From: Cellulophaga sp. L1A9 | GTDB taxonomy: Bacteria > Bacteroidota > Bacteroidia > Flavobacteriales > Flavobacteriaceae | Length of the DNA stretch: 64,000 nucleotides | Direction: 5' to 3' | Assembly: GCF_009797025.1 (NCBI RefSeq) | Contig: NZ_CP047027.1 | Location: 248,001 to 312,000 of the forward strand | Part shown: one piece after another, positions 17,706 through 27,036 of the stretch | How the letters are laid out: each line of letters begins with the position of its first letter | Position numbering within the stretch: the first letter of the stretch is position 1 | Notes under the pieces: generated by a model | Seen by the model: the letters and a program-made list of their open reading frames with translations, nothing else | Databases searched by the model: none | What the model was told of the DNA's origin: nothing | Translations under genes and position numbers: made by a program

Positions 17706-18353
17706 ATGAAAATTTTAAAAAAAACATTGAAGTGGTTCTTGTATTTTCTACTCATTCCAATAAGCTACCTCCTTGTTTCCTTACTATTTGCTTCTATAAC
17801 GATAGACAGAAAAGCAGCTATTAGTAGTGAAGAAAAATCTATCTACTTAAGTACAAACGGTGTTCATCTAGATATCGTGATTCCCAAAGAAAATTTAGAT
17901 CTACTACTCTTGAAAGATTTGAAGTATACAGATACTGATCACTATTTATCTTTTGGTTGGGGTGATGAAAATTTTTATGTGAACACTCCTACTTGGGGAG
18001 ATTTAACCTTTTCCAATGCCTTTAGAGCCTTATTTTTAAAAAGTTCAACCTTACTTCATGTAACACGTTATAGCGCAGTACGGACGGAATGGGTTGAAGT
18101 AAAAGTTAGCGCCTCCGAATTACAAAAACTAAATACCTATATACACCGAACTTTTACGAGAACTACCAATGGTTCAAATATTCTATTGAAAAATGAAGGC
18201 TATTCTTCCTTAGATGATTTTTACAAATCTAACGGAAGCTATTCTTGTTTTAACACCTGTAATAGTTGGGTAAATGTTGGCTTTAAAGAAAGTGGTATAA
18301 AATCTTGTTTATGGACTCCCTTTGATTTTGGCTTATTAAATAAACATCAATAA
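17706..18353 (+). CDS. DUF2459 / TIGR02117 family protein
   Basis: 215 aa with one N-terminal membrane anchor (WFLYFLLIPISYLLVSLLFA). The body shows the family pattern: IYLSTNGVHLDIVIP, YLSFGWGDENFYVNTPTWGDL, LHVTRYSA, and the C-terminal SYSCFNTCNSWVNVGFKESGI, with conserved His, Cys and Asn residues suggestive of a cysteine-peptidase-like or amidase fold. The biochemical role of the family is unknown. Standalone gene with about 280 bases of AT-rich upstream DNA. Confidence 0.82.
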   Translation: MKILKKTLKWFLYFLLIPISYLLVSLLFASITIDRKAAISSEEKSIYLSTNGVHLDIVIPKENLDLLLLKDLKYTDTDHYLSFGWGDENFYVNTPTWGDLTFSNAFRALFLKSSTLLHVTRYSAVRTEWVEVKVSASELQKLNTYIHRTFTRTTNGSNILLKNEGYSSLDDFYKSNGSYSCFNTCNSWVNVGFKESGIKSCLWTPFDFGLLNKHQ

Positions 18354-18491
18354 TCACAGGTTTCAAGTGATGCACCAGAAGTAAAAAAATCTATGTTTTA
18401 AACGCGATTAAAAAACACACTACAATACGTATCATAAGATAATACCTTATTTTTAGCGTATAAGTACATTTTAACCTATATCCTTTATACC

Positions 18492-19031
18492 ATGAGACTC
18501 ACTAGTATCTTCTTATTTTTAACGTTGATATGCTGCAAAAGCGAAACAAAAAATCATCAGGATACAGAGAACTCTGTTGAAAGTATGTGGACTAGTTTCA
18601 AAAAAGCACATCCTGAGGTTCAAGGAGAACAACCAGAATCCTATTTTTTTCATGATAATAAAGAAGATGCAGACCGGTTGGCTAAGCTCATTTTAGATGG
18701 AAAAAAGAAGGCAGGTTCTGGACTCTATTTGTGGTATGAAGAAGCTAAGGCCCCATTGCCTGAGGTAGGAACAAAAATTATTATCACAAATTTTGAAGGC
18801 ATTCCTCAGGCCATCATCGAAACTACAAAAGTAGATACAATTCCTTTTAATAAAGTTTCTTCAAGCTACGCTCAGATGGATATGGGAACAGAAATTGATG
18901 CCCTAAATAAATGGAAGAAAGCCCACTGGGATTTCTTTGCAAATGCTATGGAAGAAAGCGGAGAACTACCTACCGAAACGATGCTAATTGTATGCGAGCG
19001 TTTTGAAACTATTTGGCCTGAGAAAAAATAA
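18492..19031 (+). CDS. exported ASCH-domain (YhfF/DUF984-like) lipoprotein
   Basis: 179 aa with lipoprotein signal MRLTSIFLFLTLICCKSE. The mature part follows the YhfF-type ASCH domain: MWTSFKKAHPEV, the disordered SYFFHDN, ADRLAKLILDGKKKAGSGLYLWYE, LPEVGTKIIITNFEGIPQAIIETTKVD, and ALNKWKKAHWDFF with LIVCERFETIW at the end. ASCH domains are cytoplasmic RNA- or nucleotide-related folds elsewhere, so export is unusual. Function unknown. Confidence 0.78.
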   Translation: MRLTSIFLFLTLICCKSETKNHQDTENSVESMWTSFKKAHPEVQGEQPESYFFHDNKEDADRLAKLILDGKKKAGSGLYLWYEEAKAPLPEVGTKIIITNFEGIPQAIIETTKVDTIPFNKVSSSYAQMDMGTEIDALNKWKKAHWDFFANAMEESGELPTETMLIVCERFETIWPEKK

Positions 19032-19459
19032 AACACTAATCAGACCTCTTACAATCAACACAGACCATACAGGAAATCCACCATAGAAGTTGCAAAAATA
19101 GCACATCATACACGCTATAACTATACCCATATCAACACACTAAAAAACCTATAGATTCAATCTTACAATCCTTCAATTAAAAACTAATTTCAAAGCATTT
19201 CGAATTTTTAATTCAGCAAATAATTGAATAATTTTGAAGCTCGTATTAGGACATTTTTTTAGATAAAATACCTCCTTTTTTTAAAAGAAAACTTAAAGTA
19301 GAAACTCCTACTCTACTTTTTACGCATTTAGAGTAAATCTCTCGTACACGTGCCGACAGTAAGGTAGGCCGTTCTTTAAATATACGCTATTGCTTAAGGA
19401 AATAAAAAAAACCGCCATTGAGGCGGTTTTTTAGTAGTTATAAAAAAGGTTAAAATAAC
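19032..19459. other. 428-bp convergent intergenic region
   Basis: AT-rich spacer between the convergent ASCH and SDR genes. It holds a terminator hairpin at 19406-19432 and otherwise nothing I can support. Confidence 0.5.
19406..19432 (-). terminator. Rho-independent terminator (bidirectional) for the SDR gene
   Basis: AAAAAACCGCC pairs with GGCGGTTTTTT over the loop ATTGA, with A-runs and T-runs on both sides so it can work in both directions. It lies 27 bases past the SDR stop codon on the minus strand. Confidence 0.85.
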
Positions 19460-20299
19460 CTATTCGAAATCACAATCTTTACCTAAGTTTTCAAACTTAG
19501 CTAATTCATCAATTAATCCATTATTTACTTTTCCGAAAACTTCATAAGCAATTTTACCTAAAGGTAAATGCACTGGAGCTTCTTCTAATTGTGCTAATTT
19601 ATAAATAGCTGCTGCCGCTTTTTCTGGATTTCCTGGTTGGTTTCCATTTAAGGCTTGTAAACCTCTTATGCGTTCTCCTACAGTACTTTCGTAATCTTCT
19701 ATTTTTGTATTATCATAAGCTGCTGAACTTCCTGCCCATTCTGTTCTAAATGGTCCAGGCTCAACGTTCGTTACTTTAATGTTTAATGGCTTTAGTTCTG
19801 CTGCTAAAGCTTCACCAATACCTTCTAAAGCAAATTTAGAACCATTGTAAATTCCTAAACCTTGAGAACCTATACGTCCTGCAATTGAAGTAATATTTAT
19901 AATATGACCAGAACGCTGCTTACGCATTTGTGGCAATACTTCTCTAATTGTAGTTAAAACACCAAAAACGTTTACTTCAAATTGTCTTCTAACTTCTTCA
20001 TCAGAAATTTCTTCGACACTTCCCATAATACCATATCCAGCATTATTAACAACTACATCAATTTTTCCGAATTTATCAAAAATAGTTTTAACACCATCAA
20101 CAATCATTTGTGTAGAAGCAACATCTAAAAGTACACCAAAAGAATTCCCTGGGCTTTCATTGTTAAACGCCTCTACTTGGGCTTGTTTTCTAAAAGTACC
20201 TACCACAATTTGTCCTTGTGCTAATACCTCTTTAGCTAACTGTTTACCTAATCCTGATGATACACCAGTAATAAACCATACTTTTTTTTCTGTATTCAT
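19460..20299 (-). CDS. short-chain dehydrogenase/reductase (SDR) oxidoreductase
   Basis: 279 aa, classical SDR. The NAD(P)-binding motif is WFITGVSSGLGKQLA, followed by the Asp-containing LLDVAST, the NNAG motif in DVVVNNAGYGIMG, the catalytic Ser in NITSIAGRIGS and YxxxK in YNGSKFALEG. PGPFRTEW shapes the cofactor lid. GTFRKQ after the second strand suggests NADP(H) preference. Substrate unknown. No signal peptide; cytoplasmic. Single-gene unit. Confidence 0.92.
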   Translation of the reverse strand: MNTEKKVWFITGVSSGLGKQLAKEVLAQGQIVVGTFRKQAQVEAFNNESPGNSFGVLLDVASTQMIVDGVKTIFDKFGKIDVVVNNAGYGIMGSVEEISDEEVRRQFEVNVFGVLTTIREVLPQMRKQRSGHIINITSIAGRIGSQGLGIYNGSKFALEGIGEALAAELKPLNIKVTNVEPGPFRTEWAGSSAAYDNTKIEDYESTVGERIRGLQALNGNQPGNPEKAAAAIYKLAQLEEAPVHLPLGKIAYEVFGKVNNGLIDELAKFENLGKDCDFE

Positions 20300-20701
20300 T
20301 TTTATTTTGTTGATATCTTGTAAAAGAAATTGAAATATATTTTTTACAAAATTACTAAAAGTTTTATTGTTATTAAGCTTATTAGCCTCTTATGAAGGTT
20401 TTAAATCTATTTAAAAGGGTAAGTTAAAGTCCTTTTGTTCTTTTTTTAAATTGAAACCTCTCTTAATTCTGAATAATTTTATTCCTCTTTCCAATATTCT
20501 TATTAAAATTTACGCAAATTTTTATTTAGTTTATATTTTAAAAAATAGAATCCCAACCAGATAACTTACGATATAAAAGACAATTCATCCGCAGTATAAT
20601 ACCAAAGAAAGTATTTATGCCAATGAAGTTCTAAAAAAAATGATTGATGAACAGCTATATTTCAAGTTACTCCAATAGCTGCCCTTAAAAATGAATGGTA
20701 G
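20300..20701. other. 402-bp intergenic region
   Basis: Upstream region of the SDR gene and downstream region of the second propeller kinase (both minus). AT-rich; I see no gene or clear hairpin. Confidence 0.45.
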
Positions 20702-23700
20702 CTATTTCGCTTTTTGCGCTGCAATTTCAGCTTTCGGTAAAATTAGCTTAAAAGTGGTGCCTTTTCCTTTGCCTTCTGAGGTAGCTGTTATGGTTCCGCC
20801 ATGTGAAATTGCAATTTGTTTTACCATATAAAGCCCTAGGCCAGTTCCTTTTACATTCACGTGAAAACGCTCAAAGGGTGTAAATAATTTTTTTAAAGCT
20901 CGCTCATCCATACCCAATCCATTATCACGTATTAAAAAGCTATTTGTATCGCCATTCACCTCGTATGTAATCGTGATTATTGGGGTTGGTTGGTCTCCCA
21001 TATATTTCACTGCATTATCTAAGAAATTGCCAAAAATTTGGATGATTCTATTGCGATCGCCAAAAATTTCGGGTAGGTTTTCGGCAATATTGAGTTCTAT
21101 ATTCTCCATACTAAGTTTCCCCTTAATAAGATCTCTTGATAAATTCAATATTTCGTTCGTTTTCAATAACTCATTTTTATTCTCAATTTTACCCAGCCTT
21201 GCAATTTCTGTAATGTCCTCAATTAATTCATTCATATTATTACAGGAAACATCTATCAATCCTAGATACTCTTCTATATTCGGAAATTCTTCCATCACAA
21301 GTTCCAATGGTATGAGGCCAGCAATTCCTTTTATATTGTTTAATGGGCTTTTTAAATCATGGGAAACCGCAAACGTAAAGCGTTGAATTTCTTCATTTTT
21401 CAATTCCAAATCTTTTGCAGCTTCTACACTTTTGTTTTTTTGATATAATAATTCTTTAGTACGCTCCGCTACTTTCAACTCTAGCCTCCGTTGGTTTTTT
21501 TTAATAGTTCTTAATTTAATGTAATGGGCGATATAGAATAAAAAGAAAATTAGTGCTACAAATAATGACCGGAACCACCATGTTTCCCAGTAGGGAGGCG
21601 TTATGGTAATATGAAGATCTAATTCATTATTAACCCAAACTCCATCAGAATTCGTCGATTTAATTCTTAGCGTATATTCTCCAGGATTTAAGTTCGTATA
21701 CGTTGCACTAGGGTTGTTCCCCACATAGTTCCAGTCTTTTTCAAAACCGTCTAAATAAAAAGCATAATTGACACTTTCTGGGTGCCGAAAGGTAAGGGCT
21801 TTGAAATCAATGTTAATTACAGATTGATCATAGTTAAAGGTGAGAGAATCTACTTGACTAATATCCTTTTTTAAAACGCCAAAATCATCATTGGGTAAAA
21901 CAGGCTTATTGAATATTTTAAGCCCTGAAATAAACAAAGTAAGTTTATCTTTCCGTTTTTTAACGGCATCCGCAGTAAATATATTGAAACCGTTTATACC
22001 ACCAAACACATACTCTCCTCTACTTGTTGTCAACGTTGAACTTGCTATAAATTCCTTAGACTGCAAACCATCGCCAACATCAAAATCAATTGTTTTTCCA
22101 GTACTCGTATTATACCTAATAATACCGTCTTCTGTACTTAACCATAGTTGTTTATTACCATCCGTTATAATTCCTTTAATGGCTTCATTTTTAAGTCCAT
22201 CTAAGGCTGTGACCGCTTCAAAAGTATCGCTTTCAGGTAAATATTTGTTAAGTCCCCCTTGAGTACCTACCCAAATGGTATTTTCGTTATCTTGGATAAT
22301 GGAATTGATGAAATCATTGCTTAATGACTTTTTACTGTGATAATGAACACTTTTCCAGGCACCATCATTTTTAGTCAACTTAAACAAACCTGAATTTAGT
22401 GTGCCAATCCAAATTTGTTCTTTGTTATCTTCAAATATTTGATACATCGAATTAATTTCGCTCCCATCCAATTCGGAAGTAAGACTAATATTTTCATGAG
22501 TATTTGTTTCTGGGTTAAATATTTGCACCCCTGCAAAATAATTAATTACCCAGATAAGGCCTTTTTTATCCTTATAAAGGTCTACTATGATATTTGATTT
22601 TAAAAATGAATTCTGAATATTCAATTCTTTAAACTCCTTAGTTTCCGTATTGAAAATAGTAATACCATTGGCCCATGTACCCACCCATAGTTCATCCTTT
22701 TTTGTTTGCAGTAATGAAAGGACCACGTCACTACCAAAGGTGTTCTCTTTTAGTGAAAAATGTGTAAATATATCTGAAGTCCTATCCCAATAATTTAAAC
22801 CCCCACCATCAGTAGCAATCCATAAATTACCTTTGGCATCTTCGCTAAAAGAATTGACAAATTTATTACTCAAAGATTGAGAATTAAAGGGATCTGAGTT
22901 AATGTGTTTGAATTTAAAGAATTCCGAATCATAAAAGTTAAGACCACTTTGATATGGAGCTATCCACATCCCACCATTTCTGGTACATAATAGCGACCAA
23001 ATGGAATTACCCGAAAGAGAATTTGGTTGAGTCACACTGTATTCTATGTGTCGTATCCGTTCTAAAGTCTTTGTATAGATATACAAACCGTTATTCTCCG
23101 TACCTATCCACAATTCATCATTGTTATTCTTTGCTAAAGAGCGTATGCTAAAACCAGGACTTATATCCATTTTTTTAACAAGTAGGTCTGAAGTAGCATT
23201 AACATTCAATTCAATTAACATTCCGTTACTGGTACCCAACAAAAAATTATTTTCATCTAATTGTAAGACTGTAACAATTTCTGCTGTTTCTTTAATCTCA
23301 CTAAGGACTTTCATATCCTTCGTAATCACAAATATATTATACGTGGAAACAACCAAAATACGTTCCTCATCAAAGTTTATTACTTTAATAATTTTGTTGA
23401 CCCTGCGATTTTCAAATTTTAGTGGGTCATAGGGAAGTATAAAATGTTTTAATTCTCCAGTTTCTGGTTGGTAGCTATAAAGGCCGTCCGATTCCGTACC
23501 TAACCATAACATTCCCGCTATTTTAGTTACGGATTCAAACCTTTTGCTTTCAATCTTTTTTGCTTCCTCCTTGAACGGATAAGGGGTTACAAGGTTTAAG
23601 CTACGATCATAGACACTTAAACCATGGTTAGAACCAATTAATAAGTTTTCATTATCCTCATATAATGAGACGATATATTCATGACTAAGACCTGTAATAC

Positions 23701-23929
23701 CATCTAAACTTTTATTAAATATTTCAAAATCTTTTCCATCATATTTGTTCAAACCATTTCTCGTACCAATCCAGATAAATCCAAAGCTGTCTTCCAAAAG
23801 ACTAGTTGCCGTACTTTGTGACATCCCTTCTTCAATATGATTAAAAGTAAGGGGCTCAGTATGTTGTGATTGTACCCCGGTGATGGAACTAAAAAGAATG
23901 AAAAAGGTGAAAAAATATTTTGGAACCAT
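20702..23929 (-). CDS. second propeller/Y_Y_Y sensor histidine kinase
   Basis: 1075 aa, by chance the same length as the kinase at 8807-12034, but clearly divergent in sequence. Signal peptide to VQSQ (about residue 22). About 14 Reg_prop-like blades can be picked out (GFIWIGTRNGLNKYD, GMLWLGTESDGLYSY, DELWIGTENNGLYIY, GNLWIATDGGGLNYW, EQIWIGTLNSGLF), then Y_Y_Y (FYLDGFEKDWNYVG, YTLRIKSTNSDGVW), one membrane helix (about 785-805) and a coiled coil. HisKA has its His in RFTFAVSHDLKSPLNNI; HATPase_c has FGNFLDNAVKYM, DNGLGM and GTGLGLYMVKQI. No receiver or DNA-binding domain and no adjacent response regulator. Confidence 0.92.
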   Translation of the reverse strand: MVPKYFFTFFILFSSITGVQSQHTEPLTFNHIEEGMSQSTATSLLEDSFGFIWIGTRNGLNKYDGKDFEIFNKSLDGITGLSHEYIVSLYEDNENLLIGSNHGLSVYDRSLNLVTPYPFKEEAKKIESKRFESVTKIAGMLWLGTESDGLYSYQPETGELKHFILPYDPLKFENRRVNKIIKVINFDEERILVVSTYNIFVITKDMKVLSEIKETAEIVTVLQLDENNFLLGTSNGMLIELNVNATSDLLVKKMDISPGFSIRSLAKNNNDELWIGTENNGLYIYTKTLERIRHIEYSVTQPNSLSGNSIWSLLCTRNGGMWIAPYQSGLNFYDSEFFKFKHINSDPFNSQSLSNKFVNSFSEDAKGNLWIATDGGGLNYWDRTSDIFTHFSLKENTFGSDVVLSLLQTKKDELWVGTWANGITIFNTETKEFKELNIQNSFLKSNIIVDLYKDKKGLIWVINYFAGVQIFNPETNTHENISLTSELDGSEINSMYQIFEDNKEQIWIGTLNSGLFKLTKNDGAWKSVHYHSKKSLSNDFINSIIQDNENTIWVGTQGGLNKYLPESDTFEAVTALDGLKNEAIKGIITDGNKQLWLSTEDGIIRYNTSTGKTIDFDVGDGLQSKEFIASSTLTTSRGEYVFGGINGFNIFTADAVKKRKDKLTLFISGLKIFNKPVLPNDDFGVLKKDISQVDSLTFNYDQSVINIDFKALTFRHPESVNYAFYLDGFEKDWNYVGNNPSATYTNLNPGEYTLRIKSTNSDGVWVNNELDLHITITPPYWETWWFRSLFVALIFFLFYIAHYIKLRTIKKNQRRLELKVAERTKELLYQKNKSVEAAKDLELKNEEIQRFTFAVSHDLKSPLNNIKGIAGLIPLELVMEEFPNIEEYLGLIDVSCNNMNELIEDITEIARLGKIENKNELLKTNEILNLSRDLIKGKLSMENIELNIAENLPEIFGDRNRIIQIFGNFLDNAVKYMGDQPTPIITITYEVNGDTNSFLIRDNGLGMDERALKKLFTPFERFHVNVKGTGLGLYMVKQIAISHGGTITATSEGKGKGTTFKLILPKAEIAAQKAK

Positions 23930-24440
23930 GCCAGGCCTTTAGAGATATATTTAGTTTTAACGCAATTAACAGTAAGAAATTACTTTCAATTAAATTTAAT
24001 ATAAAATTCCCCCCTTCAATTACTCATGATAAGAAACCATCTTTCTAATAAAAACATAATATTAAATTTAGTCTAGGAAGCAATTGAAAGGAACATATCA
24101 AATATAACCTAATGCGCTCATTATTGTGTCTTTGTACCTTTATAACTGTTTAAATTTGGATTTAGGTTCAAAAACTAAAAAGAGGTTGTAAATAAAAATC
24201 GCCATAGTATTCTTACCAGAGTAAAATGCTTTAATGAAAAATTCCTCGTTGTTTTCTATATTTATCATGTGAACAAAATTTTGGGCTTTGTTCTGACTAC
24301 AAAAAGTTTAAGCAAAAGCAACCTTACTAATCGAGCTGTAAAAAAGCTTTTACGATACCCTTAAAGAATAACAAAAAAAATCTTGCTTTCACAATTCTCA
24401 TATTCTAAACCTGACGCATCATTAAAACAAGAACTCAAAA
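23930..24440. other. 511-bp divergent intergenic region
   Basis: Lies between the divergent kinase gene and the peptidase-like gene at 24441. Both promoters must be here. I found no convincing box, repeat or gene remnant. Confidence 0.45.
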
Positions 24441-25241
24441 TTGAAAATTCTACTAAAAAAAATACTCCAACTAATCCTTTTTTGTTTTCTAACTGCTGTA
24501 ACCCAGATCGGTGGAATTATTTATGTATTGAGTGTACTAATTTCTAGGAGCTGGTCTAAAAATCTAAGGTTTAAAACGCTACTAATTTTTATCAGTCTAT
24601 ATCTTTTTTCAACACTTTTAATTGTTCCCTTAATGGCACCAATTTTTGGTCGAGAAAAAGTAAAACATTCGGAGAAAATAAAACCGACAAATTATATGAC
24701 TGTTTTATTAAATAGGAATTACGTAAGACCCAAGCTAAACAAATTATTAAGTGAGACAGAAAAAAGACTAAACGGAACAAATATTGAAATTCATTATTTA
24801 GATGCTAATTTTCCTTTCATTACTAAATTTCCACTACTGCCACATCTGAGCCATAATGACGGAAATAAAATTGATTTAAGTCTGATTTATGAAACCAAAA
24901 ACGGTATGATTACGAATGAACAAAAATCGGTAAGCGGTTACGGACTTTTTGAAAATCCGAAATCAAATGAATACAATCAAATAGAAAAATGCTTAAAAAA
25001 TGGATATTTTCAGTATGACTATCCAAAGTATTTGACCTTAGGAAAAATCAATGATGAATTGATTTTCTCAGAAAAAGGAACTAAATCTCTAATAGAAAAC
25101 GTCTTAAAAAGTCCGCATTTAGGGAAATTATTTATTGAACCACATTTAAAACAAAGAATGAATTTAAGGAATAATAAAATAAGATATCAAGGATGTAGAG
25201 CGGTGAGACATGATGATCATATTCACATACAACTGAAATAA
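24441..25241 (+). CDS. membrane-anchored protein with LAS/M74-type peptidase-like motifs
   Basis: 266 aa from a TTG start (MKILLKKILQLILF). Two N-terminal membrane helices are followed by an extracytoplasmic domain. SHNDGNKIDLSL resembles the HxxGxxxD metal site and GCRAVRHDDHIHIQLK, at the very C terminus, the HxH metal site of murein endopeptidases of the MepA (M74) and M15 (LAS) kind. This suggests a zinc peptidase acting on peptidoglycan cross-links; it is inference from spacing of His and Asp only. Standalone gene. Confidence 0.55.
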   Translation: MKILLKKILQLILFCFLTAVTQIGGIIYVLSVLISRSWSKNLRFKTLLIFISLYLFSTLLIVPLMAPIFGREKVKHSEKIKPTNYMTVLLNRNYVRPKLNKLLSETEKRLNGTNIEIHYLDANFPFITKFPLLPHLSHNDGNKIDLSLIYETKNGMITNEQKSVSGYGLFENPKSNEYNQIEKCLKNGYFQYDYPKYLTLGKINDELIFSEKGTKSLIENVLKSPHLGKLFIEPHLKQRMNLRNNKIRYQGCRAVRHDDHIHIQLK

Positions 25242-25351
25242 AAAAATAATCAATACTATAGTTTGGTGCTAATTTAAAAAAGCTTCCGTATTTTTAGAAG
25301 TATGCTAAATCTGTTTGATTTGACATCTAACAATCTGAAAAACAAAAAACC

Positions 25352-26032
25352 ATGAAACATATTATTACAGCACTTGTTTTTACAGGAATGCTAATTTCTT
25401 GTAACTCATCAGAAAAATCAAAAAGCGCAAAACAGGAATCGCCAGTATTGGAAACCGGAGTAGAAACAACAACTAAAGATGTCAATACACAACTTAAACC
25501 TATTGATACGGATGAAGCCTTACTTGCAACAGCATTAATGGCTGCTCCCGAAGAAAGTAGAGCGGGCTGTAAAGTGATAGGATATAACATGGCTGGCGAA
25601 TTTGTGACGCTGAGAGAAGGAAATAATCAATATATTGTTCTAGCGGACAACCCCAATCAAGATGGCTTCAACGCCGCATGCTACCACAAAGACCTTGAGC
25701 CTTTTATGGCCAGAGGAAGAGCCTTAAGAGCCGAAGGAAAAACAGGGCAGGAAGTTTTTGCTATCCGTGAAGCCGAAATGAAATCTGGACAACTTAAAAT
25801 AACTCCTGGATCTAGCTTGCACATCCTTTTTGGATCAAAAACAGCTTATGACCCAGAAACTTCTAAGGTTGAAGATGCGCAACTCCGTTATGTAGTATAT
25901 ATGCCATGGGCTACCTCTGAATCTATGGGATTACCAGAAATTCCAATGGCACCAAATCATCCTTGGATTATGAATCCAGGAACACATAGAGCGCACATTA
26001 TGATTTCACCTTTACCAGAAGATAAAAAATAG
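25352..26032 (+). CDS. hypothetical lipoprotein
   Basis: 226 aa with lipobox GMLISCNSS (Cys17). A Ser/Lys/Thr-rich linker precedes a compact domain (ESRAGCKVIGYNMAGEFVTL, YIVLADNPNQDGFNAACYHKDLEPFMARGRALRAEGKTG in parts, LHILFGS, RYVVYMPWATSESMGLPE). Its GSSLHILFG and HRAHIMISP elements suggest a beta-sandwich, but I do not recognise a family. Found alone, 110 bases after the peptidase-like gene. Confidence 0.7.
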   Translation: MKHIITALVFTGMLISCNSSEKSKSAKQESPVLETGVETTTKDVNTQLKPIDTDEALLATALMAAPEESRAGCKVIGYNMAGEFVTLREGNNQYIVLADNPNQDGFNAACYHKDLEPFMARGRALRAEGKTGQEVFAIREAEMKSGQLKITPGSSLHILFGSKTAYDPETSKVEDAQLRYVVYMPWATSESMGLPEIPMAPNHPWIMNPGTHRAHIMISPLPEDKK

Positions 26033-26197
26033 CTTAAATAGGGTTCTAAAGGAAAAGGTTGTTCTGAAAGTAACAGAACGCGAAAAATAAGCGTCTAAAC
26101 ATATGCTCTTTTTAATTCATAGGAGAATCGAGCGTATCGTCCTTGCTCCCAAAATGCAGCTTCATACACATAATACACTTATAATTAATCTGTAAAA

Positions 26198-26623
26198 GTG
26201 AGCAATTTTAAATTTATAGTAACCGTATTTAGTTTAGCGCTCCTAGCAAGTTGTGGGGTATCACATACATCCATTTCAAAAAACAAAAAATGGTTGGAAG
26301 GAAAATGGACTGGAATTGGATATCAAACCGATTTAACAGAGGCTAGTCAATGGACTATTGTGTTAAACATTGAAAATGGAAATTACAACATCACTTATCC
26401 AAGTTTAGATTGTTCAGGAAAATGGAAACTAGCCAAGTACTCCGCAGATCAAGCCACATTTACAGAGCTTATTGAAAATAATACGTCTACATGTATAAAA
26501 GAAGGCACCATAATCCTATCCAAAATTGACGAAAACCGAATTTTGTATAGTTATTTTTATAACGATGGAATTAATAATGACGGAAAAAAAGCTGCTGCAT
26601 TCTCTACATTGGAAAAAGAATAA
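26198..26623 (+). CDS. small hypothetical lipoprotein, lipocalin-like
   Basis: 141 aa from a GTG start; no in-frame ATG would keep the lipobox LALLASCGVS (Cys19). The mature part begins WLEGKWTGIGYQ and alternates short strands (WTIVLNIENGNYNITYP, GKWKL, TIILSKIDENRILYSYFY), the look of a small lipocalin or META-like barrel. Function unknown. Confidence 0.68.
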   Translation: MSNFKFIVTVFSLALLASCGVSHTSISKNKKWLEGKWTGIGYQTDLTEASQWTIVLNIENGNYNITYPSLDCSGKWKLAKYSADQATFTELIENNTSTCIKEGTIILSKIDENRILYSYFYNDGINNDGKKAAAFSTLEKE

Positions 26624-27036
26624 AAAGCACCTCATCTCACCTAATATAAAAAGATAAGAAAATAGCCTAGTTCTAAATGATTCGCTTTTTGTTTTACACA
26701 AAATTTATGTTACTACTACTAATAAAAATTGGCAGACCAATCCACATATATAAATGGTGTTATTAGCGCTATTGAGATAATGGGTGTATACGTAAATTTC
26801 CTGTAGCAATAGAATTTCAAGTGAATTTTTTAAGTGGCAAACAGGATATAATCACATAGGAATTACGTCCGAAAGTCTAGCTTATCTTAGTGTTGTTTGG
26901 GCTTAAAATTAACAGTTTAAAGATTTAAAAATCAATGACAGTAAATTTGTAAATTTGATAAAAGGCGAATACAAAAAGTAAGGAAGTTTTAAGTCTTTTA
27001 TGTTCCGCTACAAACCTTTGCCGCTAATTAGAAAGA
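26624..27036. other. 413-bp intergenic region with possible gene debris
   Basis: Mostly AT-rich spacer. Between about 26800 and 26930 one frame reads PVAIEFQVNFLSGKQDIIT, then stops, then ELRPKV, stop, LILVLFGLKLTV, which may be debris of a lost gene but matches nothing I know. A direct repeat with two TAAATTTG boxes lies at 26942-26957, possible -7 elements for the AraC gene. Confidence 0.35.
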
